Assembly (NCBI GenBank): GCA_942491485.1 | Contig: CALOAX010000012.1 | Span: 62,001-126,000 of the forward strand | Source: Desulfoluna sp942491485 | GTDB taxonomy: Bacteria > Desulfobacterota > Desulfobacteria > Desulfobacterales > Desulfolunaceae | Direction of reading: 5' to 3' | DNA length: 64,000 nt | In this document: positions 1 through 7,566 of the stretch, in pieces | Layout of the letters: each line of letters opens with the position of its first letter | How positions within the stretch are numbered: the stretch's first letter is position 1 | Made by a program: the position numbers and the translations under genes | Notes under the pieces: generated by a model | What the model saw: the letters and a program-made list of their open reading frames with translations, nothing else | What the model was told of the DNA's origin: nothing | The model's database searches: none

Positions 1-62
1 CCGAGGCTGCACGCCTTAAAGAGGAAGCGGCGGCTTCTGCCGATAAAAAGGGGAAAGCGTGA
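1..62 (+). CDS. C-terminal end of an unidentified protein (partial)
   Basis: Codons in frame with the TGA at 60-62 are open back to the window edge and give an Ala/Lys/Glu-rich tail ending KKGKA. The stop overlaps the ATG of tsaB (TGATG), so the two genes are translationally coupled. In some deltaproteobacteria tsaB follows dxr or rseP, but this tail is too short and too low in complexity to identify the protein. Confidence 0.6.
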   Translation, partial: EAARLKEEAAASADKKGKA

Positions 63-769
63 TGCGGCTTCTGGCTGTGGATACATCCACACTCTCCTGT
101 GGGGTTGCCGTTGCCGATGATGAAGAGCTTTTATCGGAAAGTCTCTTTACCAGCAGGCAGACCCACTCCCGTCACCTCCTCGGTATGGTGGAAGAGACGC
201 TGTCACGGTCAGGTCTGGCATTGTCAGACCTGGATGGTTTTGCCGTAACCCGGGGGCCTGGTAGCTTTACCGGGCTTCGCATCGGCATGAGCGTGGTGAA
301 GGGGCTTGCAGAGGTCGCCGGAAAACCGGTGGCCGGCATCTCGACCCTTGAGGCACTTGCACGCGGGGCCGTTCTTGCGGGCAAGCCGATTCTGGCCATG
401 GTTGACGCGCGCAAAGGGGAGGTCTATGCGGCCCTTTACGCCCCTGACGGGAAGGGGGGGGTGACGGAGCTCTCCCCGCCGGAGGCCGTCAGTCCGGAGG
501 CGCTTTTAAGTCGAATCGACGGAGAGGTTCTCTGTGTCGGTTCCGGTGCCGTGGCTTACCGGGAGGCCATTGAGGGGACGTTGGGCGGAAAGGCTTTTTT
601 TGCTGCCGAATGCAACACCATCCGTCCGTCTGTGGTGGCGAATCTGGCATTCGGAGCATTTCAGCGCAACGAAGCCGTGGCGGCAGCAGCCGTGAGCCCC
701 CTTTACCTCAGAAAGTCGGATGCTGAGATCGCCCTTGAGCTTCGGAATGCGTCAAAGGGGCACGGTTAG
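62..769 (+). CDS. tsaB: tRNA threonylcarbamoyladenosine biosynthesis protein TsaB
   Basis: TsaB is the non-catalytic partner of TsaD in making the t6A37 modification of ANN-decoding tRNAs in the cytoplasm. The 235-residue protein starts with the ASKHA-type strand MRLLAVDTST, has HSRHLL near residue 37, and carries the family signature RGPGSFTGLRIG near residues 65-76. Length fits TsaB (about 230 aa) rather than TsaD (about 340 aa). The ATG at 62 is chosen because it overlaps the upstream stop and has AGGGGA a few bases before it. A GTG at 59 is also possible. No tsaD or tsaE is in the window. Confidence 0.93.
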   Translation: MRLLAVDTSTLSCGVAVADDEELLSESLFTSRQTHSRHLLGMVEETLSRSGLALSDLDGFAVTRGPGSFTGLRIGMSVVKGLAEVAGKPVAGISTLEALARGAVLAGKPILAMVDARKGEVYAALYAPDGKGGVTELSPPEAVSPEALLSRIDGEVLCVGSGAVAYREAIEGTLGGKAFFAAECNTIRPSVVANLAFGAFQRNEAVAAAAVSPLYLRKSDAEIALELRNASKGHG

Positions 770-1060
770 GGGCTTTCGTTTGACATCGTTCGGGTGATCT
801 GATAATCCTGAATAGAATTGAGGCGGTTTTAAAACCGGCGTCGATAACGCCTCATGGCAGCAACGTGTGTTGCTGTACGTTCGATTGCGTCATACACTGT
901 GTGTCATGCACCTGGTTGTTTTTTATTGCGCATTGCTGATGCGTCCATTGAGCATGACAACCTTAGCGAGTGAATATTTAGGTGCACGCCGGAACGAGAG
1001 TGGCACGATAATGCTGCTTTTTATTGAGACGTTTCAACTATATTGTGACTGGAATTACGA
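770..1060 (+). promoter_or_regulatory. Leader of psd-pssA with a possible promoter
   Basis: This 291-base stretch between tsaB and psd has no convincing gene. A 65-codon open frame at 867-1064 lacks a good ribosome site and resembles nothing known. TTGACA at 780-785 and GATAAT at 801-806 could be a sigma-70 promoter, but the 15-base spacer is short. A promoter here would give a leader of about 250 bases for psd. Confidence 0.25.
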
Positions 1061-1732
1061 ATGAATCGTTTTACTTGGCCTGAGAAACCGAGCCTGAAAG
1101 CATTCCAAATTGCAAAACCCGGCATTCCCTACATTATAGTTGCTTGTGTATCGACCCTCTTTCTCGCAGGGATTCATTTTCATACACTCGCTCTGGTTTC
1201 CTTTTTCATCGCCTTGTTTGTCTGCTACTTCTTTCGTGATCCGGACCGGGTCGTCGAAGAAGGGGAGGGTTTTCTCTCATCCCCTGCGGATGGCAAGGTG
1301 ATTTTCGCTGACGTGGTGGATGAAAATCCCTACGTCGAAGGGAAGTGCTTTAAAATAAGTATATTCATGAATGTGTTTAATGTGCATGTCAACAGGGTTC
1401 CTTTTGACGGCACCATCAAGGCCATTCATTACCACCCCGGAAAGTTTTTTAATGCAAGCCTGGACAAGGCTTCGGAGGACAACGAGCGAAATGCGCTTGT
1501 TATTGAAACCGAAAGTGGCACCACCTTTGCTACGGTCCAGATTGCTGGCCTTGTGGCCCGTCGCATCATCTGCGGCGTAAACGAAGGGGACAAAGTGGTT
1601 CAGGGACGACGTTACGGCATGATCTGTTTCGGTTCACGCCTTGACCTTTACCTGCCCACCGATTTTGACTGCCGTGTAGCCATCGGTGAGAAAGTTCAAG
1701 CTGGCACAACGGTTATGGGGGTTCTCCAATGA
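1061..1732 (+). CDS. psd: Phosphatidylserine decarboxylase, short archaeal-type family
   Basis: Decarboxylates phosphatidylserine to phosphatidylethanolamine at the inner membrane. The protein has 223 residues, as expected for the short family. Two hydrophobic segments lie at about residues 23-60, followed by the conserved stretch NVFNVHVNRVP. Near residue 190 is FGSRLDLYLP. In this family the proenzyme cleaves itself between Gly and Ser of FGS to create the pyruvoyl cofactor. The stop overlaps the start of pssA by four bases (ATGA), so substrate-making and substrate-using enzymes are made together. The ribosome site before the ATG is weak. Confidence 0.93.
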   Translation: MNRFTWPEKPSLKAFQIAKPGIPYIIVACVSTLFLAGIHFHTLALVSFFIALFVCYFFRDPDRVVEEGEGFLSSPADGKVIFADVVDENPYVEGKCFKISIFMNVFNVHVNRVPFDGTIKAIHYHPGKFFNASLDKASEDNERNALVIETESGTTFATVQIAGLVARRIICGVNEGDKVVQGRRYGMICFGSRLDLYLPTDFDCRVAIGEKVQAGTTVMGVLQ

Positions 1733-2478
1733 AAGAGGAAAGAAAGCAGCGTTTAAAAAAAGGGATCTATCTTCTGCCCAATGCGTTTACATCCATGAAC
1801 CTGTTCTTCGGGTTTCTCTGCATCGTCTCGGCACTTGACGGTCGGTTTGAGTTTGCTGCCATGTCTATTCTCATTGCAGTTGTTTTTGATTCCCTGGATG
1901 GCAAGATCGCCCGTGCCACCAATACAACCAGTCAGTTCGGCATTGAGTACGATTCTCTGGCGGACCTTGTTTCCTTTGGTTTGGCACCATCTCTTTTGAT
2001 GTATCTCTGGATATTAAAGCCCATGGGGCGTATCGGGTGGCTTGCCGCCTTTCTCTTCACCATTTGTGGTGCCCTGCGGCTTGCCCGTTTCAACACCATG
2101 GCTGAGGAGACGCCAAGCAATCATTTTCTGGGGCTTCCCATTCCTGCCGCGGCCGGAATGAACGCAACGGCGGTGATGTTCTGTAGCAAATTCAATGTGC
2201 CGGTATCGGAGTTCCCAGTCGTTTTTCTGCTGGGTATGTACGCCCTCTCGTTTTTGATGGTAAGCTCTGTGAAGTACGAGAGCTTTAAGAAGGCGGAGCT
2301 CTTCAAGAAGATGAAGTTCAATGTGCTGGTTTCGGCCATTCTCGTTTTTATCTTCATCGCACAGAAGCCTCACCTGGCACTTTTTATCATCTCGCTGTGC
2401 TATGTGGTTTCCGGCCCCATACTGACCCTTGTTCTTGCACGGCGTGCCAGGCATGAAGACGCGCTTAAGCCTCAATAA
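1729..2478 (+). CDS. pssA: CDP-diacylglycerol-serine O-phosphatidyltransferase
   Basis: Makes phosphatidylserine from CDP-diacylglycerol and serine, the step just before Psd. The 249-residue membrane protein carries the CDP-alcohol phosphatidyltransferase motif at about residues 53-80: DG, then two residues and AR, eight residues to G, three to D and three more to D (DGKIAR ... G ... YDSLAD). About six to eight hydrophobic helices follow, and the C-terminus is basic (LARRARHEDA). The start overlaps the psd stop. A short hairpin at 2501-2524 lies just downstream. Confidence 0.94.
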   Translation: MKEERKQRLKKGIYLLPNAFTSMNLFFGFLCIVSALDGRFEFAAMSILIAVVFDSLDGKIARATNTTSQFGIEYDSLADLVSFGLAPSLLMYLWILKPMGRIGWLAAFLFTICGALRLARFNTMAEETPSNHFLGLPIPAAAGMNATAVMFCSKFNVPVSEFPVVFLLGMYALSFLMVSSVKYESFKKAELFKKMKFNVLVSAILVFIFIAQKPHLALFIISLCYVVSGPILTLVLARRARHEDALKPQ

Positions 2479-2500
2479 ACGGTTCTATGCGTGAAATGAC

Positions 2501-2524
2501 GGCCCATGATACAAAAAATGGGCC
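2501..2524 (+). terminator. Hairpin downstream of pssA, no U-tract
   Basis: GGCCCAT at 2501-2507 pairs perfectly with ATGGGCC at 2518-2524 around a ten-base A-rich loop. No T-run follows, so it may be an RNA-stabilising hairpin or weak terminator for psd-pssA. Confidence 0.35.
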
Positions 2525-2675
2525 CGAGAAGATCAGAAAATACAGACAAAGCCCCTTTCGTCACCTGGAATTCAGTCACTGAACGCCGAGGTCGAAAGAG
2601 GTTTTTGTTTTTATAAGGACACTGAAACGGGCAACGGCTCTGTCGGCGCCCCACTGAAATACCAGGAGCAATATT

Positions 2676-3143
2676 TTGCAGACCATTCCCATTACAAAGG
2701 AAGGCCACGAAAGATTGAAAAAGGAACTCCACAACCTGAAGACCGTGGAGAGACCGCAAACAATCGAGGCCATCGAGGTGGCGAGAAGCCACGGAGATCT
2801 TTCGGAGAATGCCGAATACGATGCCGCCAAGGATCGACAGGCGTTTATCGAAGGGCGCATCATGGATCTTGAATACAAGGTTGCCAATGCTGATGTGATT
2901 GATCCTTCCACCCTCCCAACGGACAGGGTGGTCTTTGCCAGCCGTTTTGTTCTTGAAAATGTTGACACCGGTGAAGAGGTGACCTACCAGCTGGTGGGGC
3001 AGGAAGAGTCCGACATCTCCCTTGGCAAGGTTTCCGTATCCTCACCTTTGGGTCAGGCTATCCTCGGTAAAGAGCCCGGAAACGAGGTGACCGTTCAGGC
3101 ACCGAGTGGCCAGAGGCTTTATGAGCTCGTTGAGATCTTGTAA
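2676..3143 (+). CDS. greA: Transcription elongation factor GreA
   Basis: GreA stimulates transcript cleavage by backtracked RNA polymerase. The 155-residue length is typical. The N-terminal coiled coil covers about residues 1-75 and includes the signature ARSHGDLSENAEYDAAK, whose acidic residues reach the polymerase active site. The C-terminal FKBP-like domain ends in GQRLYELVEIL. The start is a TTG preceded by AGGAG at 2664-2668 with seven bases of spacing. No in-frame ATG gives a full-length coiled coil. The rpoZ promoter overlaps the stop codon. Confidence 0.95.
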   Translation: MQTIPITKEGHERLKKELHNLKTVERPQTIEAIEVARSHGDLSENAEYDAAKDRQAFIEGRIMDLEYKVANADVIDPSTLPTDRVVFASRFVLENVDTGEEVTYQLVGQEESDISLGKVSVSSPLGQAILGKEPGNEVTVQAPSGQRLYELVEIL

Positions 3144-3166
3144 TCTTTCCTCGACTCGTATATAAT
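3138..3166 (+). promoter_or_regulatory. Probable sigma-70 promoter of rpoZ
   Basis: TTGTAA at 3138-3143, which includes the greA stop, is 17 bases from a perfect TATAAT at 3161-3166. Transcription would start near 3173, leaving a leader of about 135 bases before rpoZ. Confidence 0.6.
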
Positions 3167-3308
3167 AGTTTGCCCAAATGAGTTGGTGCGTTTTTTGCAT
3201 TGATTCTCCGTTGGGTATTTTAAAGATGATCCATTGTACCGAAGTTGTTTTTTTACTCTTCTGTACCGGCATACAAACCCGCCACTTTTGAACACAAGGA
3301 GAACAACC

Positions 3309-3509
3309 TTGGCCAGAGTAACCGTTGAAGATTGCCTTGATAAGGTTCCCAATCGCTTCATGCTTGTGCATATGGCTGCCAAGCGTGTCCGCCAGATTCG
3401 TGATGGTGCTGAATTTGTCGTTCAGTCCGCCAACAACGAAGATGTCGTTACTGCCCTCAGAGAGATTGCTGCAGGCAAGGTTTACCTGAAGAAAGAAGAC
3501 GAGAAGTAA
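3309..3509 (+). CDS. rpoZ: RNA polymerase omega subunit
   Basis: Omega helps assemble beta-prime into RNA polymerase. The 66-residue protein begins ARVTVEDCL, has the family core NRFMLVHMAAKRVRQI, and continues through a glutamine/asparagine stretch to ALREIAAGK. The start is the TTG at 3309, preceded by AAGGAG at 3296-3301 with seven bases of spacing. Longer in-frame starts upstream add residues that do not belong to the family. With greA it forms a small transcription cluster, and both genes use TTG starts. Confidence 0.94.
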   Translation: MARVTVEDCLDKVPNRFMLVHMAAKRVRQIRDGAEFVVQSANNEDVVTALREIAAGKVYLKKEDEK

Positions 3510-3551
3510 GCTCGTTTGCGACCGGTTTGCACATCACAGGTCACCTTCAAC

Positions 3552-3581
3552 TTCGGGCCGCAGGTTTTACTGCGGCCTGAA
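3552..3581 (+). terminator. GC-rich hairpin downstream of rpoZ
   Basis: GGCCGCAG at 3556-3563 pairs with CTGCGGCC at 3570-3577 around a six-base loop, and flanking TTC/GAA extends the stem. There is no T-run, so strong intrinsic termination is doubtful. Confidence 0.4.
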
Positions 3582-3686
3582 GGAGAGGGATGCCTGGAAT
3601 CCACTCAGATCCTCCCCATCAGCTTTCATCAGCTGACATCTGGTTCCAATTTCCATTCATCCCCCAAATAGACATTCAGGAATAAT

Positions 3687-4418
3687 GTGATACGAGAAAC
3701 GCGTACATACCAGCGCATCAATCGTGCCATGGGTAAAGCCATTCACCAATACGACATGATTCAAGATGGCGACCGGATTGCCCTCGGGCTTTCTGGGGGG
3801 AAGGACAGCCTGACGCTTCTGACCATGCTTGTGGACCGGCTTCGCAGAATACCCGTGACGTACACCATCCATCCCATTTATATTGATCCCGGATTCGACG
3901 GCAGCTTTAGTGAAGAGCTGGCAGCGTATTGCCAAGGGCTCGGGCTCACTTTGACCTGCGAGATGACCGATCACGGTCCTGAAGCTCACAGAGATGAGCA
4001 AACCGCGAACCCCTGTTTTCTCTGTTCGCGCCAGCGGCGCAAGCGGTTGTTTGAATTAACGTCCGAGTTGGGGTGCCGCACCCTGGCCTTGGGGCACAAT
4101 AAGGATGACATGATTGAGACATTGCTCATCAACATCTTTTACTCCGGACAGATCAGCACCATGATGCCGCATCAACCCATGTTTGACGGCGAAGTGACCG
4201 TAATTCGTCCACTCTACCAGGCAGAAGAGGGAGATATTCTCCATTTTGCATCGGAACAGGAACTACCGGTCTTTACCAATCCCTGCCCATCGGCAACGAC
4301 TTCGAAACGAAGTGAAATCAGAGACCTCTTGAAGTCTCTCTACAAGACAAATCCCCATATTAAAGGAAATATCTTCCGATCCCTGAGTCATGTCAGGTTG
4401 GACTACTTGTTGACATAA
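3687..4418 (+). CDS. TtcA-family tRNA thiolation PP-loop ATPase
   Basis: A cytoplasmic N-type ATP pyrophosphatase that probably thiolates a tRNA cytidine. The PP-loop SGGKDS is at about residues 35-40. The paired cysteines CFLC lie near residues 110-113 and a third cysteine in TNPCPS near 200. This matches the three-cysteine [4Fe-4S] site known in TtcA. HNKDDMIETLL is also conserved. At 243 residues it is shorter than E. coli TtcA (311 aa), so the exact substrate is uncertain and it could be a TtcA-like paralogue. The GTG start at 3687 has AGGA just upstream. It precedes folE2 by 60 bases on the same strand. Confidence 0.8.
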   Translation: MIRETRTYQRINRAMGKAIHQYDMIQDGDRIALGLSGGKDSLTLLTMLVDRLRRIPVTYTIHPIYIDPGFDGSFSEELAAYCQGLGLTLTCEMTDHGPEAHRDEQTANPCFLCSRQRRKRLFELTSELGCRTLALGHNKDDMIETLLINIFYSGQISTMMPHQPMFDGEVTVIRPLYQAEEGDILHFASEQELPVFTNPCPSATTSKRSEIRDLLKSLYKTNPHIKGNIFRSLSHVRLDYLLT

Positions 4419-4478
4419 CGTCGTTTCTTTGCTTTTGTTGTTCAACAACTCACTTTGATAGGGGACGGAACAAACAAT

Positions 4479-5279
4479 ATGATTGATATCCAGAAGCAAC
4501 CCGATTATCGGAATATTCCCATTGATCAGGTCGGCATCAAAAATTTGAAATACCCGGTGAGGGTCCTTGACAGGTCCAATGGAACGCAGCATACCGTGGC
4601 ATCCATCAATATGTATGTTGATTTGCCGCACCATTCCAAGGGAACCCATATGAGCCGTTTCGTGGAGCTGCTTCACTCCTTTCGAAACGATCTTGAACTG
4701 TCGCTGACAACCCTGTCTCATATTCTCGACGAAATGAAAAAGATCCTGGGGGCGAAATCCTCCCATGTGGATATCTCGTTTCCTTATTTTATAGAGAAAA
4801 AGGCTCCGGAAAGCGGCTCCCCCGGGCTGGTGGATTACTCGTGCCGGTTCCTGGGCACAAGTAACGAAAATGATGAGATTGATCTGGTCTCAGAAGTGGT
4901 GGTTCCCATCACGTCCCTTTGTCCCTGCTCCAAGGAGATCAGTGTCCATGGCGCACACAACCAGAGGGGCGAAGTACGACTCTCCACACGGTTTCGTAAA
5001 TTCAACTGGATTGAGGACATGATCGAGCTGGTGGAGCGGGCGGCTTCATGCGAGATCTATTCCGTGCTCAAGCGTGTGGACGAAAAGTACGTTACCGAGC
5101 TGGCGTACAACAACCCGAAGTTTGTCGAAGACATCGTCAGGGATATCGCCATGGCCCTGAATGAGGACGACAACATCACCTGGTTTGAGTTGAGTGCGGA
5201 AAACTTTGAATCCATACACAACCACAGCGCCTACGCATACATCACCAGCAGCAAAGAGGACGTCGGGCCGAAGAGTTAA
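4479..5279 (+). CDS. folE2: GTP cyclohydrolase IB (FolE2)
   Basis: Converts GTP to 7,8-dihydroneopterin triphosphate, the entry to folate and queuosine-type pathways. FolE2 replaces zinc-dependent FolE in many bacteria. The 266-residue protein contains the conserved metal-site cysteine in TSLCPCSKEIS followed by HGAHNQRG, and the early segment HMSRFVELLH. The ATG at 4479 is chosen because GGGGACGG lies just before it. A TTG eight codons upstream is less likely. It probably shares a transcript with the thiolase upstream, ending at the terminator at 5318. Confidence 0.95.
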   Translation: MIDIQKQPDYRNIPIDQVGIKNLKYPVRVLDRSNGTQHTVASINMYVDLPHHSKGTHMSRFVELLHSFRNDLELSLTTLSHILDEMKKILGAKSSHVDISFPYFIEKKAPESGSPGLVDYSCRFLGTSNENDEIDLVSEVVVPITSLCPCSKEISVHGAHNQRGEVRLSTRFRKFNWIEDMIELVERAASCEIYSVLKRVDEKYVTELAYNNPKFVEDIVRDIAMALNEDDNITWFELSAENFESIHNHSAYAYITSSKEDVGPKS

Positions 5280-5317
5280 TCTCTTTTGACTCAGGGGGCG
5301 CAGCAAAAAAAAATATC

Positions 5318-5360
5318 AAGCGGGATCGTCGACACACGTGTCGGGGTCCCGCTTTTTTAT
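5318..5360. terminator. Intrinsic terminator after folE2
   Basis: AAGCGGGA at 5318-5325 pairs with TCCCGCTT at 5347-5354, and an inner stem GTCGACAC/GTGTCG extends it. A T-run follows on the plus strand and an A-run precedes it, so it may also stop transcription from dacB. Confidence 0.85.
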
Positions 5361-5369
5361 TTTTACGGT

Positions 5370-5495
5370 AACTCTCCGGTATCCTAAAAAGGCAGGCCTT
5401 CCTGGGGGAATCCCCTGCCCCTGGGCCCTGTCCAGGCTTACCGAGCCTGTGGTTCCCTTTTCCTCGCCGGAGGCAGGTTGAATAAGTACCTTTCT
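5370..5495. repeat. Dispersed GCCGGAGGC repeat, copy 1
   Basis: A degenerate copy of the intergenic repeat family described in the findings. GCCGGAGGC near 5466-5474 is followed by a tail like TTGAATAAGTACC. The upstream part has nested complementary GC-rich blocks. It lies between the folE2 terminator and the end of dacB. Confidence 0.5.
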
Positions 5496-5502
5496 GAAGT
5501 GT

Positions 5503-6711
5503 TTATTTAGGAAGGGAGGCGAGGGCTGTTTGAAGTGCACGCAGGATGGTGCCGGCATTTCCGTTGTCTCGGTTGGTGAAAATGACGAATCGGTAGGTTG
5601 TGCCTGTGGGTGTTGTTACGTACCCGGCTCTGGTGGAGACCCCGGAAAGCGTCCCGGTTTTGAACCGTGTGTCCCCTTCGGTATGCAGGAGGTGGGCGTA
5701 GGGGGCAAAGTCGGTCAGCAGGACATCCATGGTTTCAGCGCTGATCTTGTTTTTTCGCGATATGCCGGAACCCTCCACCACATCGGGGCATGCCTCAAGG
5801 TGTGCTGTCATGACATCGCAAAAAGCGATGCGACCCTTCTCAAGGGTTGCGGGCGCCCCCTTTACTTGGGCCGCTGCGGCCAGAAACAGTTGGTTTGCAA
5901 TGAAGTTGTTTGAAAAGGCCATCAGCTTTTCGATGATTTCAGGCAGGGTATAGGGGGAAAGAAGTTGCTCTTCGTATGGCCCTTTTTTCTTCGGGAAGGG
6001 CATGGCGCAGACATTCATGGCCACTTTGATCCCGTGTTTTTCCAAAAACCAGCGAAAGAGGTGGCCGGCATAAAGACGGCTCTCCGTTGGTTCAAGGCGA
6101 ATGCGCCCCTTGGTGACATCCTGGGGAATCCGACGTGCGACAAAAGGCAACAGGGGCGTCTGTGGTTCGGCGCTGACGGGGATACCCTTGTTGTCACGGG
6201 TATAAAAGACGGTGTTGAAATTGGCGCACAGGGCCCCGTTGGGTGCATCGTAGGGTTGGTGTGAATTCAGGACAACTCCGGGAATGGCCACGCGGTCAAA
6301 ATAGAGGTCATCCACAGCAATGCCGTCAATGGTATTGATCCCGGCAGCTGAGAGGCCTTTGGCCACCTTTTTGGCGTACTCATCCAGAACTTCAGAGGTG
6401 AGGAGGGGGTCTCCATACCCTTTGATGTGAAGAATGTTCTCCTTGGAGAGGGTTACGCCTGTGGGGAATCGATACGATTCTCCCAGGGTTTCCAGGGCAA
6501 AAAGGGCGGTGGCGATTTTCAGGGTTGACGCAGGCACATAAAGGGCCTTGGCATTTTGTGAAAAGACGACGTGTTGTGCCCCTTCGGTGACCAGAAGGGC
6601 ATCCGACGGGTGGAGGGTCTTGGCCAAAGGTGCGGGGAGGTGCACGGTACCGGCAAACGCAGGGAAAACGACACAGAGGTGGATAATGAGGGCAAAGAGG
6701 CAGGCTTTCAT
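5503..6711 (-). CDS. dacB: D-alanyl-D-alanine carboxypeptidase/endopeptidase, PBP4 (S13) family
   Basis: A periplasmic penicillin-binding protein that trims or cleaves peptidoglycan cross-links. All three active-site motifs are visible: the serine motif SxxK in PASTLKIA, SxN in FSNNFIANQ, and KTG in FKTGTLSG. The start at 6711 is chosen because it gives a clean signal peptide (MKACLFALIIHL to AFAG). The reading frame is open another 33 codons upstream, but those residues are basic and not signal-like. At 402 residues it is shorter than typical PBP4 (450-490 aa), suggesting a reduced insert domain. It lies downstream of dtd, past the poly-C hairpin. Confidence 0.9.
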   Translation of the reverse strand: MKACLFALIIHLCVVFPAFAGTVHLPAPLAKTLHPSDALLVTEGAQHVVFSQNAKALYVPASTLKIATALFALETLGESYRFPTGVTLSKENILHIKGYGDPLLTSEVLDEYAKKVAKGLSAAGINTIDGIAVDDLYFDRVAIPGVVLNSHQPYDAPNGALCANFNTVFYTRDNKGIPVSAEPQTPLLPFVARRIPQDVTKGRIRLEPTESRLYAGHLFRWFLEKHGIKVAMNVCAMPFPKKKGPYEEQLLSPYTLPEIIEKLMAFSNNFIANQLFLAAAAQVKGAPATLEKGRIAFCDVMTAHLEACPDVVEGSGISRKNKISAETMDVLLTDFAPYAHLLHTEGDTRFKTGTLSGVSTRAGYVTTPTGTTYRFVIFTNRDNGNAGTILRALQTALASLPK

Positions 6712-6833
6712 TTGCAGGCCTTTGTTTGGTGTGACGGGTGAACTGAAAAAACGCCTCAGGCGGCCTTGCCGGGGCAAACGCTTGCCTGGTTGTTGAGGGC
6801 GGTCTGACACACTGGCTTTGATTGTTTTTGCGG

Positions 6834-6881
6834 GTCACCTCACCCCCCCCCCCCCCCCGGAAAAAGGGGAGGTGAGATGAC
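6834..6881 (-). terminator. Hairpin with a 16-base C run between dtd and dacB
   Basis: GTCACCTCACC at 6834-6844 pairs with GGTGAGATGAC at 6871-6881 with one mismatch. An uninterrupted run of 16 C lies at 6843-6858, and GGGG nearby can pair with part of it. Read on the minus strand it sits after the dtd stop and looks like a terminator or attenuator whose stem contains a slippage-prone tract. Confidence 0.5.
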
Positions 6882-6920
6882 TACAGGGGCGGGGCTATCC
6901 CCTTGCTGGCGGAAGCATCA

Positions 6921-7361
6921 CTATTTGCTTTCAACAATGAGGGTCACAGGGCCGTCATTGGTGAGAGAAACCTCCATATGGGTCTGGAATCGCCCTGTCT
7001 CCACAGGAATCCCTTTGAATCGGACCGCTTCAATGAAGGCATTGTAGAGGGCGTCCGCCTCTTTGGGGGGAGCCGCATCAATAAAGGAGGGGCGTCGCCC
7101 CTTGCTGCAATCGCCATAGAGGGTGAACTGGGAGACCACCAGCATGGCACCTCCCACATCTTCAAGGGAGAGGTTCATCTTTTCCGCATCATCCTCAAAG
7201 ATCCGCAACCCTGAAATTTTATCGGCAAGGTAGCGGGCCTCTTTTTCCGAATCCCCCCGACAGACCCCTAAAAGAACCATCAGCCCTTTTTTAATGGATC
7301 CTGTGACTTCGTCTTCCACTCGAACCGCACTTTCACTGACGCGTTGAACCACTGCTCGCAT
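6921..7361 (-). CDS. dtd: D-aminoacyl-tRNA deacylase
   Basis: Hydrolyses D-amino acids wrongly attached to tRNA and also clears Gly-tRNA(Ala). The 146-residue length is typical. Both family motifs are present: SQFTLYGDCSKGRRPSF near residues 77-93, and the cross-subunit Gly-Pro motif in TNDGPVTLIVE near the C-terminus. The N-terminus MRAVVQRVSES is the standard start. It lies downstream of tex on the same strand, separated by a terminator, so it probably has its own promoter. Confidence 0.96.
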   Translation of the reverse strand: MRAVVQRVSESAVRVEDEVTGSIKKGLMVLLGVCRGDSEKEARYLADKISGLRIFEDDAEKMNLSLEDVGGAMLVVSQFTLYGDCSKGRRPSFIDAAPPKEADALYNAFIEAVRFKGIPVETGRFQTHMEVSLTNDGPVTLIVESK

Positions 7362-7437
7362 CTGACTCTCCGTTCTTATTGACTGGCCCTGATATGTCAG
7401 GGCTCAAGGTTAATTATCTGAAACCTGTTGGCCGGTT

Positions 7438-7478
7438 AAAAAAGAGCCGCGACGGCTCATTGCCCGTCGCAGCTCTTT
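7438..7478 (-). terminator. Intrinsic terminator after tex
   Basis: AAAGAGC and GCGACGG at 7441-7455 pair with CCGTCGC and GCTCTTT at 7464-7478, with one mismatch. On the minus strand it ends in six T (A-run 7438-7443), as expected for terminating tex. Confidence 0.85.
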
Positions 7479-7518
7479 GGGTCCGGCTATCGGGGTGTTT
7501 AGGTAACGACTCAGAAAG

Positions 7519-7566
7519 GCCTCCGATGGCAGGGGTGGCGAAGCCACATTGAGCTGAATCGTTGCT
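7519..7566. repeat. Degenerate dispersed repeat, copy 2
   Basis: The short segment before the tex stop ends TTGAGCTGAATCGTTGC. This resembles the TGAATAGTTAC tail of the GCCGGAGGC repeats, but the GC-rich core is degraded. Confidence 0.35.

Noticed and set aside
1000..1020. Sigma-54-like GTGGCACGATAATGC before psd
   Set aside because: GG and GC are nine bases apart instead of the required ten, and no activator gene is nearby.
867..1064. A 65-codon open frame before psd
   Set aside because: No ribosome site, unusual composition and no family pattern. It overlaps the psd start.
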